From UPXZ01 sp964498765 (GTDB lineage Bacteria > Bacteroidota > Bacteroidia > Bacteroidales > Paludibacteraceae), in contig CAZCIU010000104.1 in NCBI GenBank assembly GCA_964498765.1, forward strand, positions 1 to 6,455: DNA of 6,455 bases, written 5' to 3'. Shown one piece after another: positions 1 to 5,630 of this stretch (positions are counted from its first letter, which is position 1; every line of letters starts with the position of its first letter). Under the pieces are notes generated by a model. That model saw only the letters and a list, made by a program, of their open reading frames with translations. It was not told where the DNA came from and ran no database searches. The position numbers and the translations under genes were made by a program.

Positions 1-1208
1 GGTATGGTAAATGCTTGAAAAATCAAATTATTTATATGTTCATCACTAAAGCTATAACCAATAGTAACAAGGATATTATTGTTCTGCATTAGTTTTTTCT
101 GAAATTCACGAAATAAATCTGAATATGGACTGCCAAGACTGGCGTTATACTTTAAAGGTGTTGGATGAATCATTATGGTGTCTTCTTTTTCTAATACTTC
201 AAAAGTGGGTTCTTGTATTTCGCTAACTTTAAATAGTCTGTTCTCTCCACTTGATTGAACCCAGTTGACTGAACCGTGTAATTTGTATAAGTAGAAGAAG
301 TTGTCTATAACGCTCCATTTTGATTGAGATAAATCCATTTTTTCGGCTAACGCGTAATTAAATATTGCAGGATTAAAAAATTTACTAATCCCGCCTGTAA
401 AACCATTTACGTAATGAATTCCCAACAAATCCATTGCTCGTTCCGAATATAAGTCATAATTTGTTGTGAATATATTTAAGCGTGGCAAAGTGGAATTGCG
501 AGCAAGTAGCTTTCTGTAGAATTGTTTATATAGTTCAATTAATGGTAAGTCTTTGGTAACTTTGTTTTCATCAGGTTTTGAGTTTTTATCATTTAAACAT
601 TTCTGTAAAATGAAATTTCTAGCATCAAGCACAATGTCTTCAATTTTTTCAAAATCCATTAATTCAGCAAATGGTTTTGATTTATATTTGATTTCTATTG
701 AGTTGGATTTTTCTTCTTTGTCAAGAGTATTGGAAAAATAAAAAGAAAGACTATGTAATGTTGATAGAAAAGCCTCAAGATTTTTTTCGAATATTTCTTT
801 ATCTACGTCAATGTTCAGTTTATTTTTCAGCCACTTTTTTTTCTCTTTAAACTTTTCAGATTGATAAAATTCAGTTGCCATCGGTGTCATAACGGGTATC
901 CCAATTTGAACTTTCTTTTTTTGAAGTTGTTGTTCTGGCACTTCAATAGAAGTCGAATCAGCAACTTCCTCTTGTGTCATATCCTCATAAGTGCTGTTTT
1001 CCTGAGAATTATCATTCTCTTGAATTTCTGGCTCAATTAAAATTTCATAAGATGAACATCCACTTCCCAATAGAAATGAAAGATTTTTATTATCAAGTAC
1101 TTTTAGAAATGCACCTTGAATTTTTTTTAGTTCTTTCGAATTATCAGCTTGTTCTTCATAGTTGTACTCAAGAATATTATCCTTGCCCTTGTAAAAAAAT
1201 ATATTCAT
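1..1208 (-). CDS. SIR2-family NAD-binding protein, probable anti-phage defence effector (3' end missing)
   Basis: The frame is open from ATG 1208 to the left edge (402 codons, no stop). An in-frame TAA at 1223-1221 fixes the ATG as the start. Sirtuin-like motifs appear in order: FLLGSGCS (residues 45-52, glycine-rich NAD loop), GIPVMTPM (103-110), FTTNYD (247-252, matching the sirtuin TQN-x-D motif), KLHGSVNW (309-316, with H311 in the catalytic histidine position) and IGYSFSDEHIN (383-393, late nucleotide-binding loop). Members of this family hydrolyse NAD+ on phage infection, alone or with partners such as HerA-type ATPases, Argonautes or SLOG proteins. Which subtype this is cannot be decided from the visible part; SIR2-HerA is my best guess from overall architecture. 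An acidic, low-complexity stretch (about 53-100) separates the glycine loop from GIP. The gene is much more AT-rich than the element genes to its right, which suggests separate acquisition. Confidence 0.9.
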   Translation of the reverse strand, partial: MNIFFYKGKDNILEYNYEEQADNSKELKKIQGAFLKVLDNKNLSFLLGSGCSSYEILIEPEIQENDNSQENSTYEDMTQEEVADSTSIEVPEQQLQKKKVQIGIPVMTPMATEFYQSEKFKEKKKWLKNKLNIDVDKEIFEKNLEAFLSTLHSLSFYFSNTLDKEEKSNSIEIKYKSKPFAELMDFEKIEDIVLDARNFILQKCLNDKNSKPDENKVTKDLPLIELYKQFYRKLLARNSTLPRLNIFTTNYDLYSERAMDLLGIHYVNGFTGGISKFFNPAIFNYALAEKMDLSQSKWSVIDNFFYLYKLHGSVNWVQSSGENRLFKVSEIQEPTFEVLEKEDTIMIHPTPLKYNASLGSPYSDLFREFQKKLMQNNNILVTIGYSFSDEHINNLIFQAFTI

Positions 1209-1228
1209 TGGTAATAAAAATTAGAATA

Positions 1229-1265
1229 AATAAAGAAGTATCATTTTCAAAGATACTTCTTTATT
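1229..1265. repeat. Perfect 14-base inverted repeat over the SIR2 promoter (operator candidate)
   Basis: AATAAAGAAGTATC (1229-1242) and GATACTTCTTTATT (1252-1265) are exact reverse complements separated by 9 bases. The predicted -7 box of the SIR2 promoter lies across the right arm and the spacer, and the expected transcription start lies at the edge of the left arm. If that promoter is real, most of the right arm is not transcribed, so the repeat would act as DNA, for example as a repressor site, rather than as an RNA hairpin. The alternative is a factor-independent terminator for transcripts arriving from the right, since the minus strand continues into T-rich sequence. Confidence 0.65.
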
Positions 1266-1277
1266 CTGACACTTCAA
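1248..1277 (-). promoter_or_regulatory. Predicted Bacteroidota promoter of the SIR2 gene
   Basis: Read on the minus strand, TTG (1277-1275) is followed by exactly 19 bases and then TATCTTTG (1255-1248), matching the Bacteroidota -33/-7 form TTG-N19-TAnnTTTG. The -7 box ends 39 bases before the ATG at 1208, so transcription would start near 1242 and leave a short AT-rich leader. A second -7-like box, TAAATTTG (1295-1288), has no TTG at the right spacing and is the weaker candidate. Confidence 0.6.
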
Positions 1278-1567
1278 TTCGTCTAACCAAATTTATTTTA
1301 CAACCTTTTTACTAATTTCAAAAAGAGTTTAATGTTTAATGAAGAAATACAAATGCTTCTCCGAATTGGATATGAATAAATGGATTACTATCAATATCTG
1401 TTTCCCACCAAAAGCACCAATATTAATTATACGAACCAGCCCTTCAATACACCGCATTCGGCTACTTAACCACCCCGAAACAAACAAAAAAATCATATTT
1501 TAAGACCATAAGGGCACGCCCTATCGCGGGTTTTTGCTTCTTTTTGCCCGCTTGTATTCAAAAAGAA
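1278..1567. other. Non-coding junction between the PcfJ-like gene and the SIR2 gene
   Basis: I see no convincing gene here. The stretch holds a small inverted repeat AGGGC-AC-GCCCT (1511-1522). Next to it is a 5-base pair GCGGG/CCCGC (1526-1530 and 1547-1551) enclosing a T-rich stretch with two TTTTTG copies. The AT content rises toward the SIR2 side. It is the boundary between element genes of moderate GC and the AT-rich defence gene. A transfer origin or recombination site could lie here, but nothing visible proves it. Confidence 0.4.
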
Positions 1568-1600
1568 GTCCCCCGAAGGCATTTTCAGCCTTGGGGGGAC
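1568..1600 (-). terminator. Hairpin terminator after the PcfJ-like gene
   Basis: A 13-base stem (1568-1580 with 1588-1600) has one internal G-G mismatch and a 7-base loop. On the minus strand it is followed by CTTCTTTTTG, as expected of a factor-independent terminator for the operon ending with the PcfJ-like gene, 85-117 bases after its stop. On the plus strand no T-run follows, so it is probably one-directional. A second small hairpin, CCCC-TTC-GGGG on the minus strand (1663-1673), lies between it and the stop. Confidence 0.7.
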
Positions 1601-1684
1601 AATCAACAAACAGTCAGAAAAAAATAAAAACATTCCGTTTCCTTTCTCCTTGCAGGGAAAGTCCCCGAAGGGGGGATAGGGGTT

Positions 1685-2968
1685 TTATGCCGTCATTCGT
1701 TCTCGGATAAGATGCACATTCCGGTTCACGATTGAAACGATTTGGTCGTGAAATTCCGTGTTCTGGTTGAAAAGTCCGCGAGATTGAATAACTTGAAAGC
1801 TTTCCAATGAAACTTCTACCGTTTCAATCCGTTGTCCATCAATCTGTGCCGAAAACACAAGCGTATCGGGTTTCAAAAAATACTCGTTCGTGAACACGCA
1901 ATGTTTCAACGTGTTTCCTTCTTCGTAAAATTCGTTCACATCCTTCAAAACCCGAATGTGCAACTTCCCTTCCGAAAATTCCAATCCGATAAAATTCGCT
2001 TTCAAATCGCTGTAAGCCTGTTCGTTTTGCAGTAACTGTTTCCGCCGTTCTTCTCGTTTTTGGTGTTTGTTCCACGTCTGTTTTTTAAGCATCCACCGGT
2101 CGTGTTCCGCTTTTAAATCAGTAGGACAAACAAATTTTGCGTTCGACAAATCTTTCCCGAAAAACCGCAGTAAATTCACATAATCGCACCACAACGACGC
2201 ATCCGAAACGGCGTATTTATTGCGAATACAGATACGGATACTTGCCCAAAAATCGGCAATATCTTTCGACCGTTCGACGGAAAAATAGCGAAACAAACCA
2301 ATCTGTCCCGATTTCAGCAAAGTTTCCATCCGGCTGTCCGTGAGGATATTTCTGAAAAAATTACGTGGCAAAAGTCCGTAAAAATTGCCACGAAAACCGT
2401 TGCGTTTCACTTCGGGAATAAAACGTTTATGCGGATATACGGCAACGGGCGAAACCAGATGCGCCTGCCGTTCTTGGCGGATTTCAAGGGCAGACGACCA
2501 ATTCCAAACATCGTAATACAACACGTTCATACTTCGCGAACGTGCCATTATCGCACACTTCCCGTTGGGTGCTATCCAATGCTGCACCACTTCCCGACAA
2601 TGCAAACGTGCCGGACTGCCCACTCGGCAATGTTTTTCCAAAAAGAAATACCTCAAAACTTGAAAGCTGCCGCAAACGGTATAAATTCCGTAATATTCGG
2701 CTTGTTTGAACGACTGTTTGCGTGTGTCAATCACTTTCAATTCAGCTTGGCAATGGGGACACGTGCAGCTGCAAATGCTCTCTGCTAACGTGTGTCCGCC
2801 CGCCCACGAATGCCCGCATTCCAAACACGTGAGCTTGCCGTTTTTCAGCCGTCGGGCTTGATGTTCCAAACAGTTTTGAAATGCCCAATCCCGTTGTTTT
2901 CGGGTAATCGGTGCAAGTCGCTTACTTTGTTCGGCGACTTGCTTTTGAAATTTCGTTTTCGGTTTCAT
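1685..2968 (-). CDS. PcfJ-like protein of a conjugative or mobilisable element
   Basis: The 427-residue product resembles the PcfJ-like family found on Bacteroidota mobile elements and named after a gene of the enterococcal conjugative plasmid pCF10. Its biochemical role is not established; its place beside PcfK-like genes suggests a part in transfer or element maintenance. The N-terminal part has two Cys pairs, C48-x2-C51 and C70-x2-C73, with extra C66 and C68, forming a probable zinc ribbon. The middle is basic and aromatic, with a charged helical stretch at about 296-312 (KKQTWNKHQKREERRK region). The C-terminal part carries the family signature EEGNTLKHCV (349-358), then YFLKPDTLVFSAQIDGQRIE and a block ending in VIQSRG (393-398). 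The ATG overlaps the PcfK-like stop as ATGA, so translation of the two is probably coupled. Stop TAA lies at 1687-1685. The family call is firm, the function is not. Confidence 0.9.
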   Translation of the reverse strand: MKPKTKFQKQVAEQSKRLAPITRKQRDWAFQNCLEHQARRLKNGKLTCLECGHSWAGGHTLAESICSCTCPHCQAELKVIDTRKQSFKQAEYYGIYTVCGSFQVLRYFFLEKHCRVGSPARLHCREVVQHWIAPNGKCAIMARSRSMNVLYYDVWNWSSALEIRQERQAHLVSPVAVYPHKRFIPEVKRNGFRGNFYGLLPRNFFRNILTDSRMETLLKSGQIGLFRYFSVERSKDIADFWASIRICIRNKYAVSDASLWCDYVNLLRFFGKDLSNAKFVCPTDLKAEHDRWMLKKQTWNKHQKREERRKQLLQNEQAYSDLKANFIGLEFSEGKLHIRVLKDVNEFYEEGNTLKHCVFTNEYFLKPDTLVFSAQIDGQRIETVEVSLESFQVIQSRGLFNQNTEFHDQIVSIVNRNVHLIRERMTA

Positions 2969-3378
2969 AGGTCAAAAAGGCTTTTCTGAACACTTGGTTC
3001 CGTTTGTACAATCGGGCGTTTTCTCGCTTTCGTCATACGCTCGTAAGCATCGTTTTCGGCACGTTTCAGTGCATTCTGCCGTGCTTGTTCCTTTTCCTCG
3101 GCAGTTAATTCAACGGTGTGATTAACGATTACTCGGCAGTCGATAGGGTTGCCCACTTCGATATTCTGCTCATCGTAATAATGCACTGCCATCGAGTAGA
3201 TTTCTTCATCGCAAAAACCATTGCAACCGCTCTGTTTCACGCAATTAAGTATGTAGGTAATGCACTGCTCAATGCTTTTATCGGGATTGCTGAATGAAAC
3301 GGCAAAATGTTTATCCGTTTCGGCTCTGTCCCGCAAAAAGCTTTCTATCGTGTTTTGGAAATGTTCTGTTGTTTTCAT
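2965..3378 (-). CDS. PcfK-like protein
   Basis: The 137-residue acidic product matches the PcfK-like family of Bacteroidota mobile elements in length and layout: N-terminal MKTTEHFQNTIESFL, a core signature SGCNGFCDEEIYSMAVHYYD (50-69), then IEVGNPIDCRVIVNHTVELT (73-92), a charged helix (about 93-118) and a loose tail. The tail ends in QKSLFDL (131-137). Q-x-x-L-F at a free C-terminus is the form of a sliding-clamp (DnaN) binding motif, which would link this protein to replication; that is inference. The gene overlaps the PcfJ-like start by four bases, and such pairs are commonly found together. The start at 3378 sits after a leader that is also found, base for base, before the 157-residue gene upstream. 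Confidence 0.9.
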   Translation of the reverse strand: MKTTEHFQNTIESFLRDRAETDKHFAVSFSNPDKSIEQCITYILNCVKQSGCNGFCDEEIYSMAVHYYDEQNIEVGNPIDCRVIVNHTVELTAEEKEQARQNALKRAENDAYERMTKARKRPIVQTEPSVQKSLFDL

Positions 3379-3392
3379 TTTTCTGAATGTTT
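3370..3392 (-). repeat. Start-site leader repeat, copy 1 (before the PcfK-like gene)
   Basis: These 23 bases are identical to 3897-3919. On the minus strand they read AAACATTCAG, four more A's, then ATGAAAACA, so the repeat covers the leader and the first three codons. It is A-rich with no Shine-Dalgarno sequence, as is usual for Bacteroidota. Confidence 0.85.
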
Positions 3393-3416
3393 AGCCCCAA
3401 ACCCCCAAAGGGGGCT
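3393..3416. repeat. Inverted repeat with two competing stems before the PcfK-like gene
   Basis: The plus strand reads AGCCCC-AAA-CCCCC-AAA-GGGGG-CT. The G-run can pair with the nearer C-run (5 bases, 3-base loop) or, as GGGGCT, with the outer AGCCCC (6 bases). It lies between the 157-residue gene and the PcfK-like start. No T-run follows on the minus strand, so it is a poor terminator. It may be an attenuator or a processing site, or simply a dispersed G/C-run element. Confidence 0.55.
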
Positions 3417-3431
3417 TTATGAGGGTATTAA

Positions 3432-3905
3432 TTAATAAAGTTGAATGATTTTAATGCTTTCTTGATGATAGTTCAGAATATCCGAAATGGAAAATTCCGA
3501 AGTAAAAAACTCATCACCGGAATGTTTTCCGTGAGCGGTGTACATTGCCGTTCCGCATCGGTAGAACGTTAAGCGATAGCTGTCCAAACGGTTTTCCGGT
3601 GCGGAAAACGTTTCCGGCTCATTCTCTTCCATTTCCACGAATGTCCAATTTCTTTCGCCCAAAATACGGTCGATTTCAGTTTGTCCTATTTCGTCCGTGT
3701 GGTAAAAATCAACCGAAGTATCATAAAATTTGAGCGATGCAAAACACATTTCATTCTCGATGGATTGCGTGGTGTTCAGCCATTGTGTCGCCAGTTCCCG
3801 CCATTGTGCGGTGCAATGGATAAGTGCGAAGCAGCAGTTGTCCCAATCGCTGTTGGTATCGGCTTTTACCAAAATATAATCTGTGATGTTGGATGATGTT
3901 TTCAT
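3432..3905 (-). CDS. Hypothetical protein of 157 residues, element accessory
   Basis: I do not recognise the family. The product is soluble and mixed in charge, with an acidic middle (EMEENEPETF, 91-100), three cysteines near the N-terminus (C24, C25, C31) and several aromatic residues (W21, W35, W42, W87). The C-terminal half has a compact pattern, SYRLTFYRCGTAMYTAHGKH (109-128), that suggests beta strands. No signal peptide or membrane segment is seen. It sits between the small membrane protein gene (21-base gap) and the PcfK-like gene, all on one strand, so co-transcription is likely. The ATG at 3905 follows the same 23-base leader as the PcfK-like gene. Confidence 0.8.
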   Translation of the reverse strand: MKTSSNITDYILVKADTNSDWDNCCFALIHCTAQWRELATQWLNTTQSIENEMCFASLKFYDTSVDFYHTDEIGQTEIDRILGERNWTFVEMEENEPETFSAPENRLDSYRLTFYRCGTAMYTAHGKHSGDEFFTSEFSISDILNYHQESIKIIQLY

Positions 3906-3919
3906 TTTTCTGAATGTTT
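3897..3919 (-). repeat. Start-site leader repeat, copy 2 (before the 157-residue gene)
   Basis: These bases are identical to 3370-3392 and lie in the same position relative to the start codon. Identity extends only from the leader through the third codon. The proteins diverge straight after MKT, so this is not a recent gene duplication. Confidence 0.85.
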
Positions 3920-3926
3920 TTGATGA

Positions 3927-4154
3927 TTAAAATAATGTTGCCAAAATCAACCCGATTACGGCAATAATAAACGCCCATTTCAGCAATTTGAAGAAAAGGA
4001 AAAGCGTTGCTCGAACAATGAATTTCAGCACGGCAAACGTTGTGAAAATCAATGCAAGCGTTATTGTTTCTTCGGTAGCGATAACCGAAACGGCATACAC
4101 CGTTCCGATTATCAGTACTGTGGCAATTATCAGCCGTAAGGGGATTGATTTCAT
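3927..4154 (-). CDS. Small membrane protein of 75 residues
   Basis: The product is almost wholly hydrophobic, with three likely membrane segments: about residues 6-25 (LRLIIATVLIIGTVYAVSVIA region), 30-48 (TITLALIFTTFAVLKFIV region) and 57-75 (LLKWAFIIAVIGLILATLF). Short basic patches (K2, R7, K44, R48, K56) lie around the segments. The frame is open further upstream to 4247, but that would overlap the neighbouring gene by about 90 bases and add a Ser/Thr-rich non-membrane head. The ATG at 4154 lies four bases after the stop of the 100-residue gene and is the better start. The family is not recognised. It would sit in the inner membrane; its role in transfer or exclusion is unknown. Confidence 0.75.
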   Translation of the reverse strand: MKSIPLRLIIATVLIIGTVYAVSVIATEETITLALIFTTFAVLKFIVRATLFLFFKLLKWAFIIAVIGLILATLF

Positions 4155-4158
4155 AGCG

Positions 4159-4461
4159 TTATCGGTTTGAAAGTGATAAGAAATTACGCTCGATAATTCG
4201 CTCAAAAGTAGTGTCGTCGTTGTACTCGTCTTGCGTGATGTCGACACTTCTCATTGGTCTTTTATTGTGTTCCCATTCGATGTAGTTTCGCAACGAAAAG
4301 AGTTTCACAAAGCCGTTTCCTTTCAAATAAGCGGTTACGAAAGCATGTCGGTGTCCCACTTGGCACATCAAATGTTCGGTCTGCTCGCACGGTTTGTTGC
4401 CGTCCACAACTGCCATTAACTGTACTTTTACTTTCACGGTGTTTCTTATTGTCGTTTTCAT
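4159..4461 (-). CDS. Hypothetical protein of 100 residues, element accessory
   Basis: I do not recognise the family. The product opens with a strand-like segment, MKTTIRNTVKVKVQLMAVVD, has C25 and C33 with H30, H37 and H39 near them (CEQTEHLMCQVGHRH, 25-39), and closes with a charged helix (about 78-93). The Cys/His cluster could bind a metal, though this is weak. It starts 12 bases after the 53-residue gene and stops four bases before the membrane protein start, consistent with one operon. Confidence 0.75.
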   Translation of the reverse strand: MKTTIRNTVKVKVQLMAVVDGNKPCEQTEHLMCQVGHRHAFVTAYLKGNGFVKLFSLRNYIEWEHNKRPMRSVDITQDEYNDDTTFERIIERNFLSLSNR

Positions 4462-4473
4462 TTTGAATAGAAT

Positions 4474-4635
4474 TTACTGTGTTAATACGTCTTTTATTTC
4501 CTGCCAATCTACCCACATTTGCACGAATTTCGAGAATGAATTGCCGTTGTAATTCTTGCTTTGCAATATTCGATACTCACGGAAATTGCGTGCTTGCGTG
4601 ATGATGGTTCGGTGTGATAGTGTGATAATTTTCAT
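4474..4635 (-). CDS. Small hypothetical protein of 53 residues
   Basis: This short frame starts at ATG 4635, inside an ATGA overlap with the stop of the 178-residue gene, and ends at TAA 4476-4474. It encodes MKIITLSHRTIITQARNFRE, then a basic, aromatic stretch and WVDWQEIKDVLTQ at the end. The exact stop/start overlap and the 12-base gap to the next gene fill what would otherwise be a hole in a compact operon; these are the main reasons to believe it. The N-terminal half is strongly basic, the end acidic. No family is recognised. Confidence 0.7.
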   Translation of the reverse strand: MKIITLSHRTIITQARNFREYRILQSKNYNGNSFSKFVQMWVDWQEIKDVLTQ

Positions 4636-5168
4636 ACGGCTTGCGGTTTAAGTTCCTCATACAAGGCTTCTCCGTTGCAGAAATTAGCGATTTTTCGTAC
4701 TTCCGTGTAACCGTAATCGGCTTTGATTTTATCAAGGATTTTATCCGCTTCCGTCTTTTCCAATGCAAACAGAAACTCGAAAAGTGCATCAAAAGGCTTG
4801 TAATCATTTAGTGGTGCGGTATGGACTTGCCTTACAAGTTTTCGTAGCTCTCGCTTATTAAATTTGTAGGCTTTAAAATCATTAATAATCTCATTGACAA
4901 TGTATTCCACGTCATTGTCGTACGTGAAGAAATTGTCCAAATACCGTTCATCGGGCGTATAATCAATGCAAGCACTCGAATAGTAAGCTGCCGTAATCAC
5001 AATATCAAGCATGTAAAAACGGTTGCGATATTCATCCAAATAATAACTCGGATAATTGCGGTTACAGCCTTGCACGTATTCAAGATGTTTGGGAACATTC
5101 TCGAACGTAAAATCATCGTCTTGCACCACGATACAGCGGTTTTCAAAGGCAAAATTATTGGTACTCAT
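4632..5168 (-). CDS. Hypothetical protein of 178 residues, element accessory
   Basis: I do not recognise the family. The product is acidic and rich in Tyr, Phe, Asp and Asn, and appears soluble and mostly helical: an aspartate run (DDD, 17-19), a Tyr-rich patch (YPSYYLDEYRNRFYMLDIV, 39-57), a helical part (about 87-116) and a C-terminal helix pair (about 124-172). No catalytic motif stands out. Its start overlaps the end of the 56-residue gene by 14 bases, and its TGA overlaps the start of the 53-residue gene, so translation along this run is probably coupled. An A-rich stretch, AAACAAAAACGCT, precedes the ATG. Confidence 0.8.
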   Translation of the reverse strand: MSTNNFAFENRCIVVQDDDFTFENVPKHLEYVQGCNRNYPSYYLDEYRNRFYMLDIVITAAYYSSACIDYTPDERYLDNFFTYDNDVEYIVNEIINDFKAYKFNKRELRKLVRQVHTAPLNDYKPFDALFEFLFALEKTEADKILDKIKADYGYTEVRKIANFCNGEALYEELKPQAV

Positions 5169-5325
5169 AGCGTTTTTGTTTTAGAAGTTCCACACATTGT
5201 TTTACTATTTCACCCACCGCTACAGGCTCTTTACCACAGTTTATGCGGTAATGTGAGGAGGTGTCGCTTCGTTTCCCGAAGTCTTTTTCTGAATATTTTT
5301 CTGACTGTTTCATAACTTCTGACAT
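5155..5325 (-). CDS. Small hypothetical protein of 56 residues
   Basis: The product begins MSEVMKQSEKYSEKDFGKR, is charged and probably helical, and ends in VKQCVELLKQKRYEYQ. The frame can be extended to 5379, but only with a TTG codon; the first ATG is at 5325, right after a run of eight A's, a normal Bacteroidota translation start. A second ATG at 5313 is possible. The 3' end overlaps the 178-residue gene by 14 bases in another frame. It is the first gene of the accessory run after the long non-coding block. No family is recognised. Confidence 0.65.
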   Translation of the reverse strand: MSEVMKQSEKYSEKDFGKRSDTSSHYRINCGKEPVAVGEIVKQCVELLKQKRYEYQ

Positions 5326-5399
5326 TTTTTTTTGCGTCCAAAGGTCGGAGTATGCCTGTTTCGTTTCGCGGGCTTTCAAAAGGTAGTGTTATCGGCGGA

Positions 5400-5479
5400 T
5401 GCAAGGTTTTGGCAAAAAATACGCTCGCCCGAAGGGAAAGAGGAAGATTTTTTCGCCAAACCACCGGCTCGACCTTGCA
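5400..5479. repeat. Long imperfect hairpin in the leader region
   Basis: The outer stem TGCAAGGT (5400-5407) pairs exactly with ACCTTGCA (5472-5479). Inside it, 5408-5420 pairs with 5447-5460 over 13 bases with one bulged C (5454), including A6/T6 and GGC/GCC parts. An 11-base bulge (5461-5471) lies on one side only. The 26-base loop holds a further CCC-GAA-GGG mini-stem (5428-5436). About 21 paired bases by chance in this space is unlikely, so an RNA leader, small RNA or protein-binding DNA site is plausible. Confidence 0.6.
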
Positions 5480-5598
5480 ATCTGTCGAAACACGTTTTAC
5501 CTTTGCCCGAAGAACGAAACAATACGCTGCCTTTTTGAAAAAAGCGGGGAAGAACAATAATGAAGTCAGAACAAAAACTTAATAGTACGAAAACGAAG

Positions 5599-5630
5599 AA
5601 AGGATAATCTCTTTACAGAAACTATCCTTT
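5599..5630. terminator. Weak hairpin after the DUF1896 gene
   Basis: AAAGGATA (5599-5606) and TATCCTTT (5623-5630) are perfect reverse complements around a 16-base loop, 29-60 bases beyond the DUF1896 stop. The minus strand continues CTTCGTTTTCG, only loosely T-rich. It could terminate part of the integrase-DUF1896 transcript; the AT-rich stem and large loop make it weak. Confidence 0.4.

Noticed and set aside
974..1315. A 113-codon plus-strand frame, and another at 553-741
   Set aside because: Both lie antisense to the well-supported SIR2 frame, which has clear family motifs.
1329..1496. A 55-codon minus-strand frame (ATG 1496, TAA 1331-1329) in the junction before the SIR2 gene
   Set aside because: It has no recognisable family, an unusual residue mix and no support from neighbouring gene spacing; the region looks non-coding.
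1511..1551. Possible origin of transfer at the small inverted repeats
   Set aside because: The stems are only five bases long and no relaxase gene or nick-site sequence can be recognised in the window.
4155..4247. Longer start for the membrane protein (106 residues)
   Set aside because: The extension overlaps the 100-residue gene and adds a Ser/Thr-rich head with no hydrophobic pattern; ATG 4154 fits the operon spacing.
5326..5379. Longer form of the 56-residue protein (74 residues)
   Set aside because: It needs a TTG start; the ATG at 5325 directly after an A-run is the simpler choice.
5231..5557. A 108-codon minus-strand frame over the non-coding block
   Set aside because: Its first codon is TTG, it overlaps the 56-residue gene in another frame, and its Arg/Pro/Val-rich peptide is unlike the neighbours.
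5352..5582. A 76-codon plus-strand frame with a GGAG just before its ATG
   Set aside because: It would be the only plus-strand gene, lacks Asp, is very basic, and lies over the long hairpin. It is the best coding alternative for this block, but not supported enough to list.
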